Source: Paenibacillus pectinilyticus
Lineage (GTDB): Bacteria > Bacillota > Bacilli > Paenibacillales > NBRC-103111
Assembly: GCF_001700435.1 (NCBI RefSeq)
Contig: NZ_LYPC01000027.1
Location: 1,108,433 to 1,172,432, forward strand
Reading direction: 5' to 3'
DNA length: 64,000 nt
The position numbers and the translations under genes are program-made. Under the pieces are notes generated by a model, which was not told the DNA's origin, did not search any database, and saw nothing but the letters and a program-made list of their open reading frames with translations. Every line of letters begins with the position of its first letter. Position 1 is the first letter of the stretch. Positions 18,167 to 27,958 of the stretch are shown here, piece after piece.

Positions 18167-20053
18167 GTGTTTATTTTCAGAAGTGTCGTCGGTAAGCTTT
18201 GGTTGACGATTATTGGCCTAGTTGGGGTTGTTTTGCTCATACTAGGTTTTTTTCTTGTCAATTATATGGAAAATTATTTCTCGCAGGCAACATCGCAGAC
18301 AGATAACATGAAATTAATGGCGGCCAAATTCTCAGAGGAAGCCACGGAGCATATGTACAACGAGCAGTTCTACCAATTAAGCAATGAGCTGCTTAGTTTT
18401 CAGGATTCAAGAATGTTAGTGATTTCTACAGATATGAAAGAAATGGCAATACCCACGACGAAGGGGAGTGATCTGCCTAACTTCCACGTGTCGGATTTCT
18501 ACACAGCAGATGAATTAAAGCCTGTATTCCAAGGTCAACGCTTAGATAAGCAAGTGAATAAAACAGGCACCGGTCGATTCGATACGGGGACAGAATATCT
18601 TGTTGTAGCCGTTCCACTTTACAATTTGGAAGGTGGCATCGTTGGTGCAACATTGTTATACCAATCTTTGCAATCGTTAGAAGCGACACAATCTTATATG
18701 CTTAGGTTATTCATCTACGTATCGATTGTTGGCTTCCTCATGACAACCTTTTTCGCCTTCTTCCTATTCTCACGGATTACAAGACCGCTGCAGCAGCTGA
18801 AGAAAGCGGCGGATTTCATCACGATGGGTGAGTATGGTAAGCGTGTGCCGATCCTTTCCAAGGATGAGATTGGTGAACTCGCCAAGACGTTTAATCATAT
18901 GGGAGATAAAATGCAGGAAAGCATCAATGCCCTTAGTCAAGAGAAGGAGCACTTATCGAGCATTCTGCGCAGTATGACGGATGCGGTCATCACGCTTGAT
19001 GTGAATGGGTCTGTCATGCTTAGCAACCCGCAAGGGGAGAAAATTGTGAAAGAGTGGAGCACTATCGAGTGGTCGGATGACGATGGGGAGCCTAGGCGCT
19101 ATCCTAAGCCGGATACGTCACTAGGTGATTGGGGGCTTACAAGCTTTAGTAACCCGTACTCGAGCCCGATTCCAGTGCCCTTGATTCCCCTCTTCGAAGC
19201 GGTCGTCGATGAGTCATCAGAAGCCGCTACCAAGCTTCATGTGCAAAATGGCGTGTGGTCCGTGGCGATGACGCCGCTGTACTCACGCGATCAAGTGCGC
19301 GGCGCTGTGGCCGTTCTCCGTGATGTCACGGAGGAGGAACGTCTAGATAAGCTGCGCAAAGATTTCGTGGCGAACGTCTCGCATGAGCTGCGGACGCCGA
19401 TCTCGATGCTGCAGGGCTATAGTGAAGCCCTGCTCGATGATATTCCCTCCACGCCGGAGGAGCGCGTGGAGCTCGTGCAGGTCATCCACGACGAGTCGCT
19501 CCGCATGGGGCGCCTCGTCCGTGACCTGCTCGATCTGGCGCGGATGGAAGCCGGCCATCTCGAGCTAAGCTTCAGGGAAGTCGAGCTCGACTCCCTGGTG
19601 AGACGTATGCACCGCAAATTCGCGGTGCTGGCCAAAGAGCGCGGCATCGCGCTAAGCGTGATGCTGCCTGAAGAGCCCCTCATCCTGCTTCGGGCGGATG
19701 AGGATCGGTTGGAGCAGGTGCTGACGAACCTGCTCGACAATGCCTTCAGGCATACGCCCGCGGGGGCGAGTATAGCCTTGAAGGCTGAGCTGGGCCGCTA
19801 TAAGGACCGGCCAGCGGTCCGCATTGAGATTGTGGATGAAGGGCAGGGGATTCCTGCCGAAGACCTGCCTTTCATCTTTGAACGCTTCTACAAGGCAGAC
19901 AAAGCCCGTACACGCGGATCCTCTGGTGGGACGGGGCTTGGACTTGCCATTGTCAAAAATATTATAGATTCCCACCATGGTACGGTATCTGTCGTAAGTA
20001 CATGGGGCCAAGGAAGTGCATTTACGATTTGGTTGCCGTGCGAACACAAATAA
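18167..20053 (+). CDS. resE: Sensor histidine kinase ResE
   Basis: A 628-residue membrane kinase. Domains in order are: two helices (about 8-30 and 178-200) enclosing a sensor domain, HAMP (RPLQQLKKAADFITMGEYGKR), PAS (SILRSMTDAVITLDVNGSVMLS), HisKA with H406 in ANVSHELRTP, and HATPase_c with NLLDNAFRHTP, DEGQGIP and GGTGLGLAIV. It starts with GTG immediately after resD. The cytoplasmic half, about 19200-19880, is much richer in G+C than the sensor half. Confidence 0.92.
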   Translation: MFIFRSVVGKLWLTIIGLVGVVLLILGFFLVNYMENYFSQATSQTDNMKLMAAKFSEEATEHMYNEQFYQLSNELLSFQDSRMLVISTDMKEMAIPTTKGSDLPNFHVSDFYTADELKPVFQGQRLDKQVNKTGTGRFDTGTEYLVVAVPLYNLEGGIVGATLLYQSLQSLEATQSYMLRLFIYVSIVGFLMTTFFAFFLFSRITRPLQQLKKAADFITMGEYGKRVPILSKDEIGELAKTFNHMGDKMQESINALSQEKEHLSSILRSMTDAVITLDVNGSVMLSNPQGEKIVKEWSTIEWSDDDGEPRRYPKPDTSLGDWGLTSFSNPYSSPIPVPLIPLFEAVVDESSEAATKLHVQNGVWSVAMTPLYSRDQVRGAVAVLRDVTEEERLDKLRKDFVANVSHELRTPISMLQGYSEALLDDIPSTPEERVELVQVIHDESLRMGRLVRDLLDLARMEAGHLELSFREVELDSLVRRMHRKFAVLAKERGIALSVMLPEEPLILLRADEDRLEQVLTNLLDNAFRHTPAGASIALKAELGRYKDRPAVRIEIVDEGQGIPAEDLPFIFERFYKADKARTRGSSGGTGLGLAIVKNIIDSHHGTVSVVSTWGQGSAFTIWLPCEHK

Positions 20054-20082
20054 ACAGAAAATTGTGCGAATTTCGACACATA

Positions 20083-20124
20083 AAAAAGGCGAAATCTGAG
20101 TTGACACTCTGATTTCGCCTTTTT
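20083..20124. terminator. Bidirectional terminator between resE and serA
   Basis: AAAAGGCGAAATC / GATTTCGCCTTTT stem with A-run on one side and T-run on the other, between two convergent genes. Confidence 0.88.
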
Positions 20125-20176
20125 ATTGTAGAATATTCAGATAAAATCTTGTTGTTCGTGAAACATTTTGTGCTTA

Positions 20177-21757
20177 TTAGAGCGTAAGGGCACGAACATT
20201 CACGATTTCATCTTGTTTTGTAAGTTCAGCCAATACTTCAGCAGGCGCTGGTTTATCAATCGTCAGTACCATGATTGCAGAACCGCCGATCACTTTACGA
20301 CCAACCTGCATCGTCGCGATATTGACTTGATTGCTGCCTAGCAGTGTTCCAACGCGTCCGATGATACCTGGTTTATCGTTGTGGGAAATCAACAATAAGT
20401 TACCTTCAGCAGCGAAGTCAACCGGGTATTGATCAATACGAACGATACGTTCGCCGAAGCCAGCAAGCAACGTACCAGCAAGTGTTTTTTCTTCTTGCTT
20501 CGTTTTAACCGTAACGGTTACTAAGTTTGTGAAGCTATTTGATGCGTTTGAACTCTGTACCACGATGTTTACACCGCGTGATTTAGCAAGGTGCATCGCA
20601 TTGATGATATTGATGGATTCAAGTTGATTTTGGAAAATCCCTTTGACAATATAACGTGTTAATGGGCTCGTATCAACATCCATGAGGTCACCTGCATAGT
20701 TGACTACGATTTCAGATACGGCACCTTGGGCGATTTGACCAAGTACAGATCCGATTTTTTCACCAAGACCGAAGTATGGTTGTAGTTTGTTCAATACATC
20801 TGCAGGAACTGGAGGCATGTTGACCGCGTTTTTGAACGGTTCGTTACGAAGAATATGAAGCACTTCCTCGGATACGTCGATCGCTACGTTTTCTTGTGCT
20901 TCAATCGTTGATGCGCCAAGGTGAGGCGTTACGATCACTTTAGGATTCGTTAAGAAAGGATGATCTTTCGCTGGCGGTTCCACTTCGAATACGTCGAATG
21001 CAGCTCCAGCTACGATACCTTGATCAATAGCTTCAACTAAAGCAAGTTCGTCGATAATGCCGCCGCGTGCACAGTTGATAAGGCGAATGCCTGGCTTCAT
21101 TAATTCGAATTGTGTTTTGGAAATCAGGTGACGTGTTTCGGGCGTAAGTGGCGTATGAACGGTAATGAAGTCCGCTTGTGCTGCAATTTCGTTAACTGTA
21201 CCAAGCTTAACTCCCATTTTCTCAGCGCGCTCTTCCGTTAGGAACGGGTCATACCCGATAACTTCCATACCGAATACTTTCGCACGTTTCGCAACTTCAC
21301 TTCCGATACGTCCCATTCCGAGGATACCGAGTGTTTTGTTACGAAGCTCAACACCGATGAATTTACGATCCCATTCTCCGCCAACTGTTTTCTTGTAGGC
21401 TTGAGGAATCATACGTGCAGTTGCCATCATCATTGCGAAGGTAAGCTCGCAAGTTGCGATGGTATTACCATCAGGTGCGTTGATGACGATGATTCCGCGT
21501 TTTGTTGCTGCTTCCAAATCAATATTGTCGACACCAACACCGGCGCGGCCAATAACTTTCAACTTTGTGCCGGCATTCATGATTTTCTCAGTTACCTTTG
21601 TTTGGCTACGAACTAGTAGGGCATCGTACTCACCAATGATCGCGATAAGTTCGTCTTCGGATAGACCAGATTGCTTAACCACTTCAACATCAGCTGCATC
21701 ATAAAGCATTTGAATTCCCATGTCACTAATTGGATCGGATACTAGAACTTTGTACAT
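20177..21757 (-). CDS. serA: D-3-phosphoglycerate dehydrogenase
   Basis: A 526-residue NAD enzyme for the first step of serine synthesis. It has the substrate domain ([15 protein letters not shown]), the NAD motif [17 protein letters not shown], catalytic Arg/Glu/His regions ([18 protein letters not shown]), then an intervening domain and a C-terminal ACT domain ([19 protein letters not shown]). I choose the ATG at 21757 because TAAGGAGGAAACGAATT lies directly before it; the frame runs 14 codons further without support. A T-box leader precedes it. Confidence 0.95.
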   Translation of the reverse strand: MYKVLVSDPISDMGIQMLYDAADVEVVKQSGLSEDELIAIIGEYDALLVRSQTKVTEKIMNAGTKLKVIGRAGVGVDNIDLEAATKRGIIVINAPDGNTIATCELTFAMMMATARMIPQAYKKTVGGEWDRKFIGVELRNKTLGILGMGRIGSEVAKRAKVFGMEVIGYDPFLTEERAEKMGVKLGTVNEIAAQADFITVHTPLTPETRHLISKTQFELMKPGIRLINCARGGIIDELALVEAIDQGIVAGAAFDVFEVEPPAKDHPFLTNPKVIVTPHLGASTIEAQENVAIDVSEEVLHILRNEPFKNAVNMPPVPADVLNKLQPYFGLGEKIGSVLGQIAQGAVSEIVVNYAGDLMDVDTSPLTRYIVKGIFQNQLESINIINAMHLAKSRGVNIVVQSSNASNSFTNLVTVTVKTKQEEKTLAGTLLAGFGERIVRIDQYPVDFAAEGNLLLISHNDKPGIIGRVGTLLGSNQVNIATMQVGRKVIGGSAIMVLTIDKPAPAEVLAELTKQDEIVNVRALTL

Positions 21758-21784
21758 AATTCGTTTCCTCCTTAGATTTGAACA

Positions 21785-22060
21785 TAAAAAAACTCCCAAC
21801 CCTCGGACACAGACAGTTAGCCTGTAGCCAAAGGGACGAGAGATTGCTTTCGTGGTACCACCCTAGTTCGCTGCCCATTCGCATGGATAGCCTCATTTGG
21901 TCTTGCGACCTGGAACTGTAACGTGTTCCTAATCCGATTGCATCTACTAAGCTTCAATGCAATAACTCTGGAGTGCTCCGCAATATGTTCGCTACCGATT
22001 CGCACCTGCCATCGGCTCTCTGAAAGCTACTTTACTTGCTTGGCTCCGTCAACGCTGTAC
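21785..22060 (-). promoter_or_regulatory. T-box leader of serA, probably tRNA-Ser responsive
   Basis: On the minus strand the T-box core AGGGTGGTACCACG lies at 21851-21864, followed by the CGTCCCTTTGG / CCGAGGG region and a T-run ahead of serA. Upstream there is a long stem I with GGTGCGAATCGG. A plausible specifier is UCC (Ser) in CACUCCAGAG at 21970-21972, which fits serA. Uncharged tRNA-Ser would stabilise the antiterminator. The core call is firm; the specifier is inferred by eye. The gap 22061-22300 holds the two divergent promoters. Confidence 0.85.
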
Positions 22061-22227
22061 TGTGATATAGAATTTTTAATAGATTACCATGCGTTCGAAA
22101 TCGTGTCAATACTTGTCGAACGATTTTTCACTTTACCGTCATGAATGTTCGGATTGACAATCATTCAGAAGCTTTTCGTTTATTTTAAAGCAAGAATGTT
22201 AAGAAAGCAATCACATATTGTTAATAT

Positions 22228-22256
22228 TTGAGCCTCTTTTTCGTGTATGGTACAGT
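22228..22256 (+). promoter_or_regulatory. Probable sigma-A promoter for the rhodanese gene
   Basis: TTGAGC and TACAGT boxes separated by 17 bases, 45 bases upstream of the start codon. Confidence 0.4.
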
Positions 22257-22300
22257 GAAAGTATAGTTCTTAACTAAAGGATGTAGGAGCGTGTACAATA

Positions 22301-22624
22301 ATGGAAATTAATCACATTTATCCGCAAATTTTTCTTCAAGGCGTGGATCAGCAAACGCTAGGAAATAGCGTTATCATTGATGTAAGAGAACAGCACGAAT
22401 GGGATTATTATCATATGGAAGAAGCCAAATTAATACCTATGGGACAAATTCCTCATCGGATGGGTGAACTGCCAGAGGATGCTGATATTTATCTTGTTTG
22501 TGCCCATGGGGTACGCAGTCTTCGGGTTGCTGAATTTTTAAAAGAAAATGGATTTGACCGTGTCATTAATGTGGACGGTGGAATGGCTGCTATTGCGATG
22601 TTCCGCGGCGTGCAATACGACTAA
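22301..22624 (+). CDS. Rhodanese-like domain protein
   Basis: A 107-residue single rhodanese domain, cytoplasmic. It has VIIDVREQHEWDYYHMEEAKLIPM and the active-site loop VCAHGVRS with Cys67, then NVDGGMAA. Such proteins carry persulfide sulfur on the Cys. The loop C-A-H-G-V-R is an intact six-residue sulfurtransferase loop. It is monocistronic between the T-box promoter region and a terminator, so the partner is unknown. Confidence 0.9.
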   Translation: MEINHIYPQIFLQGVDQQTLGNSVIIDVREQHEWDYYHMEEAKLIPMGQIPHRMGELPEDADIYLVCAHGVRSLRVAEFLKENGFDRVINVDGGMAAIAMFRGVQYD

Positions 22625-22628
22625 ACGC

Positions 22629-22677
22629 AAAAAGCTGAGGACAAGGTCATTGAATGACCCGGCCTTCAGCTTTTTTT
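22629..22677. terminator. Terminator between the rhodanese gene and a convergent gene
   Basis: AAAAAGCTGAGG / CCTTCAGCTTTTTTT hairpin with an inner GGTCATTGAATGACC stem; A-run and T-run make it bidirectional. Confidence 0.82.
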
Positions 22678-22679
22678 GC

Positions 22680-23600
22680 TTAATTCACATCAGAGAAGAA
22701 TGGAAGTTGTGGAAGGTTTTCATTGGTATACCATTTGGACTTCCCTTTAACGAAATCACCTGTTCGAACAGCATTTGTGCTTAGTAATAATTCCATGGTT
22801 TGATTCACGTCGTTCACGTTTAATTTCTTGGCTTGTCCAGAAGCAATGAATTCATCGATCCGAATTGTTAAATCCTGCGGGTAAAACGGTGAAAATGCTT
22901 TGTTCTTCAATAATTTAGCGGTTATGTATACATTTTTTACGTTTAAATTCATAGCTCGCCATTGATCAAGGTTGGCATTATTATTCGGATCGAAATACTC
23001 GATATCGGGATCAAGCGTACCATCCCAAGCTAGAATGGAATCGAAATAATTTTTTTGCGCGGTTAATGCTTGTGTCTTGGCCTCAAGAAAGTAAGGATCT
23101 TTTTGAATGGCGTCAATCAGTTGTGCATGACTTTGACCATTGGCTTTGGCTTGATAGCTGTTTAATGAATCAGCGAACAGCTTCAGGCTTTTGAGATAAC
23201 CTTGGTGCGACTGTACCAATAAGGGTGATGTGTCGGGCATATTTTTACTTTTTAGTATGCCATATTTCTCATCTGCGATTTTGTAAAGCTCTTTCAACAC
23301 CGCGGAGGCGTCCACAGTGGCATTACCCATCTCAATTTGACTCATCAATTCAAACCATTTATTCTGAAATTCCCTAAAGGGTAAAAAGATGGTATGGTAA
23401 TATGACACCAATACTTGTTGATCATAAGCGCCAATCGCAGGTGTAACAGCCTGATCAGCATGTAGAATTTTATCATATTTCTGATCTGATTTCGTTTGAC
23501 CTAGTCGCAAGCCATAGAAAAAAGCTCCAAGGATACAGACCAGCATAAAGATGAACATGAGGGCAAATAAATAATCCGTGCGGGTAAGACGCTTCTCCAT
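22680..23600 (-). CDS. Membrane-anchored protein of unknown function
   Basis: A 306-residue protein I do not recognise. It has one N-terminal membrane segment (LFALMFIFMLVCILGAFFYGL, about residues 10-30) after a basic start, then a mostly helical extracytoplasmic domain without cysteines or obvious catalytic motif. A ribosome site (AGGAGCTAG) precedes the ATG. It is convergent with the rhodanese gene and divergent from the CPBP protease, so it is probably transcribed alone. Confidence 0.7.
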   Translation of the reverse strand: MEKRLTRTDYLFALMFIFMLVCILGAFFYGLRLGQTKSDQKYDKILHADQAVTPAIGAYDQQVLVSYYHTIFLPFREFQNKWFELMSQIEMGNATVDASAVLKELYKIADEKYGILKSKNMPDTSPLLVQSHQGYLKSLKLFADSLNSYQAKANGQSHAQLIDAIQKDPYFLEAKTQALTAQKNYFDSILAWDGTLDPDIEYFDPNNNANLDQWRAMNLNVKNVYITAKLLKNKAFSPFYPQDLTIRIDEFIASGQAKKLNVNDVNQTMELLLSTNAVRTGDFVKGKSKWYTNENLPQLPFFSDVN

Positions 23601-23676
23601 AAATCTAGCTCCTTGTTGTCTCTTTTATTTGTTCTAGTATAGGTGAAACAGCTCTAAAAAGGAATAATTTGAGGAA

Positions 23677-24300
23677 ATGAGGCGGCTTTCTTTGAAAAAA
23701 TTCGATTTTAAGAACCTTCGTATTGGGAAAGTCGATATCAATCAATTAAATGACAGGACTTTATTACTAAATCTTTACATGACTCAACTGCTTACGCTTA
23801 TTATCGGAATTATCATCTTGTTTTTTCAGAGCAATTCAAATTTTATTTCCTTGTTCAAGTTTCAAGGGGGTTGGCAAGTACCCATTTGGGGTTGTCTATT
23901 TGCAATCGGTGTTCTAGGAGTAGACTTACTTATTTCAAGATGGGTACCTAAGGAAGTCGCCGATGACGGCGGTATCAATCAAATGATTTTTGGAAATAGG
24001 GCCCTTTGGCATATTGCGCTGCTTTCTTTTATCGTGGCAATATGTGAAGAAGTTCTATTCCGCGGAGCGATTCAACATGCCTGGGGGCCTTACTGGACAA
24101 GCATTTTGTTTGCAGCGATTCATGTACGCTACCTTCAGCATTGGCTCATGACCGGTATGGTTTTCAGTATTAGCTATGGCTTAGGTTGGATTTACCTTCA
24201 TACGGGAAGCCTATGGACACCGATAATTGCCCACTTTATGATTGATATGGTGATGGGGTGCATACTTAGATTCAGCAAGGAGGAAGATCAAGTTTCATGA
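23677..24300 (+). CDS. CPBP family intramembrane metalloprotease
   Basis: A 207-residue polytopic membrane protein of the CAAX-protease / bacteriocin-processing (Abi) family. Motif 1 is CEEVLFRG with the Glu pair E124-E125 and R129; motif 2 His is H149 in AAIHV; motif 3 is in IIAHFMIDMV. Proteolytic residues are all present. The substrate is unknown. The next small gene overlaps its stop by four bases. Confidence 0.85.
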   Translation: MRRLSLKKFDFKNLRIGKVDINQLNDRTLLLNLYMTQLLTLIIGIIILFFQSNSNFISLFKFQGGWQVPIWGCLFAIGVLGVDLLISRWVPKEVADDGGINQMIFGNRALWHIALLSFIVAICEEVLFRGAIQHAWGPYWTSILFAAIHVRYLQHWLMTGMVFSISYGLGWIYLHTGSLWTPIIAHFMIDMVMGCILRFSKEEDQVS

Positions 24301-24503
24301 GTGTAGGAGAAAGAGCAGCCTCTCGGTCGAATCCAGTTTTGGAAGAGAAGCAGGAGGATGAGACCTATTTGCCGCCGCGTAGAGCGGTTCATCCATCTGA
24401 GCAAGGACGGTGGACGAACCTTTTCTATATGACGTTACTTTGGTTGTTTATTGCGCTAGTGGTGAGTCTAACAATTTGGGGAATTAAATATTCCAAGCTA
24501 TAG
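24297..24503 (+). CDS. Small single-pass membrane protein
   Basis: A 68-residue protein with a charged N-terminal half (SRSNPVLEEKQEDETYLPPRR) and one C-terminal membrane helix (LFYMTLLWLFIALVVSLTIWGI). It overlaps the protease gene (ATGA), so the two are probably coupled and may act together. No family recognised. Confidence 0.65.
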   Translation: MSVGERAASRSNPVLEEKQEDETYLPPRRAVHPSEQGRWTNLFYMTLLWLFIALVVSLTIWGIKYSKL

Positions 24504-24515
24504 GATAATAAAAAT

Positions 24516-24560
24516 GAGCCATAGGTAACCACAATTTTGTGTGGAGACCTATGGCTCTTA
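24516..24560. terminator. Terminator between convergent genes
   Basis: GAGCCATAGGT / ACCTATGGCTC stem with an inner CCACAATTTTGTGTGG pairing, A-rich before and TTATTT after. Confidence 0.8.
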
Positions 24561-24562
24561 TT

Positions 24563-25408
24563 TCATCTCATCTCAAGCTCAATGGCATTCGGGTCAACAA
24601 AAGTATAGCCTTTTTCCTCAAGCTTCGTCAGGAGGGTATCTAGGATGCTCACCGTCCACGGAAGCTCATGCATCAGAATATTGCTGCCGAAGTGCAGTTG
24701 CTGCAAGACATTCTCAACGACTTTATTTGGATCATTTTTTGCATTCGTCATTTCCCAATCCAAAGAACCATTGGACCAAGTCATATACAGCATTTTATTA
24801 TTTTTAATTTTCGTTTTTAAATAATCATTGCCGGAACCGAACGGAGGACGGAAAAACTGCGGAGCCTGACCGGTTAATTCTTTGATTATTTTTTGGTTAT
24901 CATCGACTTGTTGATCAATTTTTTCATTGGTCATATCTTTTAAATTATCATGGTCCCAAGCATGATTGCCGATGGGATTGCCGCTATCAAATACGAGTTT
25001 AACGAGCTCAGGCTTTTGCTTGATCCGGTAGCCGTTCATGAAGAAGATCGCTTTGGCCTTGTGCTTTTTCAGGGTATCGATAAGGGATTGATTCATCGTC
25101 TGATCTTTGGGGCCGTCATCGAAGGTGAGAAGGACAACTTTTTTGTTGCCATTGGGATCATTGGGAACGATATCGTAATTCTTATTCAAGTGATAAGTCT
25201 TCGCAACAATCTCCTGCACGGGAGCAGTAGGAGTCGGTGTTGGTGTTGGCGCCATTGTTGGTGAAGCCGTTGGACTCGGGCTTGTAGTTGCTTGAACTGC
25301 GGGTGTTGATGTTGTTGTAGAAGCTGGACTCGTTTCTGTTTGATTGGCCGAACAGGCAGCTAATAGAAGCATAACTGTCACGATGAGTGTGCTTGCTTTC
25401 TTATTCAT
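24563..25408 (-). CDS. Polysaccharide deacetylase lipoprotein
   Basis: A 281-residue NodB-domain protein. The signal peptide ends in the lipobox LLAAC (Cys19), followed by a Ser/Thr/Pro-rich linker with PTPTPTPTAP. The catalytic domain has LLTFDDGPKD (motif 1 Asp-Asp), GNHAWDHDNL (motif 2, His-x3-7-His metal ligands) and FFRPPFGSGND (motif 3). It probably N-deacetylates a cell-wall glycan. It is alone between a terminator and a divergent gene. Confidence 0.88.
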   Translation of the reverse strand: MNKKASTLIVTVMLLLAACSANQTETSPASTTTSTPAVQATTSPSPTASPTMAPTPTPTPTAPVQEIVAKTYHLNKNYDIVPNDPNGNKKVVLLTFDDGPKDQTMNQSLIDTLKKHKAKAIFFMNGYRIKQKPELVKLVFDSGNPIGNHAWDHDNLKDMTNEKIDQQVDDNQKIIKELTGQAPQFFRPPFGSGNDYLKTKIKNNKMLYMTWSNGSLDWEMTNAKNDPNKVVENVLQQLHFGSNILMHELPWTVSILDTLLTKLEEKGYTFVDPNAIELEMR

Positions 25409-25583
25409 GATTCGTCTTCTCCTCAGATCCTTGCTTTATGGTCATCACTTATAGTACCACATTATCTCATACATTTCGCAGATGCCAATTCTCCTATGTT
25501 TTCCTTCCATCTTCACGTATGTCGACTTCTAAACTCGCACAACCTAGGAAGGATTCATACTACTTATCATGGAGGGAGATCCA

Positions 25584-25895
25584 ATGAAATTAGGTACATT
25601 TATGCTCGGTGGTATTGCGGGGGCGGCGGCTGTTATTTATCTCAATCGTAAAAGTAAATCCATGTTATTCTCCGCATTTAGCTCATCAAGTGAGTCGATG
25701 GGGAAGGTTGTAGACAAAGCCAAAGACTCGTTCAGTAACAAATCTTTTGGCGATTCGATGAGTAGAAATTTCTCGTCAACGAGTTCAACTGGCTTGAATC
25801 AAGTAGAGAAAATTGTGAAAGAAGACCCGCATTTAAAGGCTACTGTGAATGAAATTTTGCAGGATAATAAAGCTACGGCCTCAACAATTCAATAA
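25584..25895 (+). CDS. Small protein with N-terminal membrane segment
   Basis: A 103-residue protein starting KLGTFMLGGIAGAAAVIYL (glycine/alanine membrane helix, about residues 2-21), followed by a serine- and lysine-rich region. It resembles the loose YtxH-type group of gas-vesicle-like small proteins, but I cannot assign a family firmly. The ATG at 25584 lies eight bases after GGAGGGAG; an upstream ATG is inside that site. Confidence 0.6.
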   Translation: MKLGTFMLGGIAGAAAVIYLNRKSKSMLFSAFSSSSESMGKVVDKAKDSFSNKSFGDSMSRNFSSTSSTGLNQVEKIVKEDPHLKATVNEILQDNKATASTIQ

Positions 25896-26145
25896 TCAAG
25901 TATCTCTCTGCGCAGTCTGGCATACCCACGGGGCCGGCTGTGCTTTTTCTTTTTATACATAACTATAGCGTGCAATTGCAAAGATTTAATGTTAACATGA
26001 TAGGTGAAAACAATAGATGGATGCATGTCCATTTCTTTGTCAAATGGTTCACCTTTTTATTTTTCTAACATATTCTGAATGAAATAAGGTGACCATGCTT
26101 TCGATGCAAGCTTTCCTTACGGAGAGCTCAAAGGAGGATCCTATC

Positions 26146-26751
26146 ATGAAAATAGAACGCTTAAGTCAGGATAAGATACGGATTTTCCTAACCTTCGATG
26201 ACTTAACTGAACGCGGAATTCAAAAAGACGATATGTGGAGAGAAATTCCCAAAGTACACGAATTATTCAGTGAAATGATGGATCAAGCATATTCTGAGCT
26301 CGGATTCGACCCATCCGGCCCACTTGCTGTTGAGGTATTCGCGCTGCCAGCACAAGGAATGGTTGTTATTGTAACCAGAGGTAAGCTTGATTTGTATGCA
26401 AATTCGGATGCATATGATGATCATGAGGCTGAAGAAGTGTACGAAATGGAAGTAACGCTTGAACAAAGCGATTTAATCTCTTATGCATTCCGAGATTTTG
26501 AAGACCTGGTGCGTGTGTCCAAAGTAATTAATCCCCTTCTAATGGAAGGCGGTACCCTTTATTCGTATAAAGGGAAATATATTTTACAGCTGGAGCCTGT
26601 TGAACTCGAGGAAACGAAGTATCAAGCGTTAATCGCGGTATTATCTGAGTTCGGCGAAGCGGCTTCCGTAACCCAAGCTGTTCTTGAAGAATACGGCAAG
26701 ACGATTATTGCTGACGATGCTGTGAAAGTACTCTGCCGCCATTTCAAATAA
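26146..26751 (+). CDS. mecA: Adaptor protein MecA
   Basis: A 201-residue adaptor that delivers substrates such as ComK to ClpC-ClpP in Bacilli. It begins with the diagnostic MKIERLSQDKIRIFLTFDDL, then an acidic linker, and a C-terminal ClpC-binding domain (SYAFRDFEDLVRVSKVI). I choose the ATG at 26146 because AAAGGAGGATCC precedes it and the protein then begins like MecA; the frame extends 19 codons further upstream without support. Confidence 0.93.
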   Translation: MKIERLSQDKIRIFLTFDDLTERGIQKDDMWREIPKVHELFSEMMDQAYSELGFDPSGPLAVEVFALPAQGMVVIVTRGKLDLYANSDAYDDHEAEEVYEMEVTLEQSDLISYAFRDFEDLVRVSKVINPLLMEGGTLYSYKGKYILQLEPVELEETKYQALIAVLSEFGEAASVTQAVLEEYGKTIIADDAVKVLCRHFK

Positions 26752-26783
26752 ACAAAGGACGCATGTCCTTCTGTCATTGAATG

Positions 26784-26830
26784 AAACAAGCATCTCCAAA
26801 AACAATCGTTTTTGAGGTGCTTGTTTTGCT
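26784..26830 (+). terminator. Terminator after mecA
   Basis: AAACAAGCATCTC / GAGGTGCTTGTTTT with an extended inner stem CAAAAAC / GTTTTTG, then TTTTG. Confidence 0.85.
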
Positions 26831-26933
26831 TTTCTTCTTTCGGTAACCAAGTATCCAATGTTACACATAGAAATGTAAGTGAATAACGTTTATACTAGAG
26901 TTACGTAAATGAATGAAAAGGGGGAACTGGAAA

Positions 26934-27629
26934 TTGCATATTGTGCCGATCTTGTTGGCAGCTGTAGCCCCAGGACTCTCATTGCTCGCGTATTTTTACT
27001 TGAAGGATCGCTACGAAACGGAACCGATTCATTTAGTTATTCGTATGTTCGTTTTCGGTGTATTGCTCGTGTATCCGACCATGGTGCTTCAGAATGCTTT
27101 TATCCAGCAATTTGGTGAGAGTACCTTCATGACCTCCTTTTTTCTCTCTGGCGGCATCGAAGAGTTTCTGAAATGGCTGGTGCTGTATCACTTGATTTTC
27201 AGACACGAGGCTTTCGATGAACCTTACGATGGTATCGTATATGCGGTAGCTGTCAGTCTTGGTTTTGCAACGTTGGAGAACATTATTTACGCCTTCTTAC
27301 ACGCTTCTTCCTTTTCAGCATTGATGCTTCGAGCGTTGTTGCCTGTTTCCGGGCATGCTTTGTTTGGGGTCATGATGGGATATTACATGGGTAAGGCCAA
27401 ATTCGTCCCTCAGAAGCAAAACAGATACTTATGGATGTCGTTGCTGCTGCCGATCGTGTGGCACGGCGCATTTGATTATATCCTGCTCATTTTCAAAACG
27501 GGTTGGATTTGGATTATGATTCCGCTTATGACGTTTTTGTGGATTCGCTCCATATGGCGGGTAGATCGGGCTAATGCGCATTCTCCTTTACGTGTTGTTA
27601 CTGTGGATGAGAAGATTAAAATGGGATAG
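26934..27629 (+). CDS. prsW: PrsW-type intramembrane protease
   Basis: A polytopic membrane metalloprotease of about 231 residues. In Bacillus PrsW makes the first cut in anti-sigma-W factor RsiW. Conserved segments are APGLSLLAYFYLKDRYETEP, GGIEEFLKWLVLYH (catalytic Glu pair), GHALFGVMMGYYMG and WHGAFDYIL (His ligands). I prefer the TTG at 26934, about ten bases after AAGGGGG, because the protein then starts like Bacillus PrsW; an ATG at 26913 is in frame but overlaps that site. Confidence 0.87.
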   Translation: MHIVPILLAAVAPGLSLLAYFYLKDRYETEPIHLVIRMFVFGVLLVYPTMVLQNAFIQQFGESTFMTSFFLSGGIEEFLKWLVLYHLIFRHEAFDEPYDGIVYAVAVSLGFATLENIIYAFLHASSFSALMLRALLPVSGHALFGVMMGYYMGKAKFVPQKQNRYLWMSLLLPIVWHGAFDYILLIFKTGWIWIMIPLMTFLWIRSIWRVDRANAHSPLRVVTVDEKIKMG

Positions 27630-27695
27630 ATTGGGTCATAATGACTGTATATATGCGAACTCAATAGAAGGTATTGAGTGACCGGGAGGGTATAC

Positions 27696-27854
27696 ATGTC
27701 AGCAACAATGCGAGTGAAAGTGAAGATCCGATGTCGGATATGCGGAGAGAAATTTGTTCTCAGAGGTAAGAAGGAAAAGGACAAAATTGAAACAGGATTC
27801 CGCCAATGTATATGCAGCAATGAGCATGATTTTGAAATAGAGACTGAGAGTTAG
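27696..27854 (+). CDS. Small zinc-ribbon-like protein
   Basis: A 52-residue basic protein too short for ordinary calling. It has CRIC at residues 13-16 and CIC at 38-40, a possible four-Cys metal site, and ends with a conserved-looking DFEIETES tail. GGGAGGG lies eight bases before the ATG and a terminator follows directly, which support a real gene. Function unknown. Confidence 0.65.
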   Translation: MSATMRVKVKIRCRICGEKFVLRGKKEKDKIETGFRQCICSNEHDFEIETES

Positions 27855-27857
27855 CAA

Positions 27858-27889
27858 GAGGCCATTCTTTCGAATAGGCCTCTTTTTGT
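27858..27889 (+). terminator. Terminator after the small zinc-ribbon gene
   Basis: AGAGGCC / GGCCTCT stem followed by TTTTG. Confidence 0.85.
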
Positions 27890-27958
27890 TGTTATTGTAT
27901 AAACCTGTCTCCTCGCGTAAAAACTAATCGCAAGATTGGGTATGAAAGGAGCAATTGT

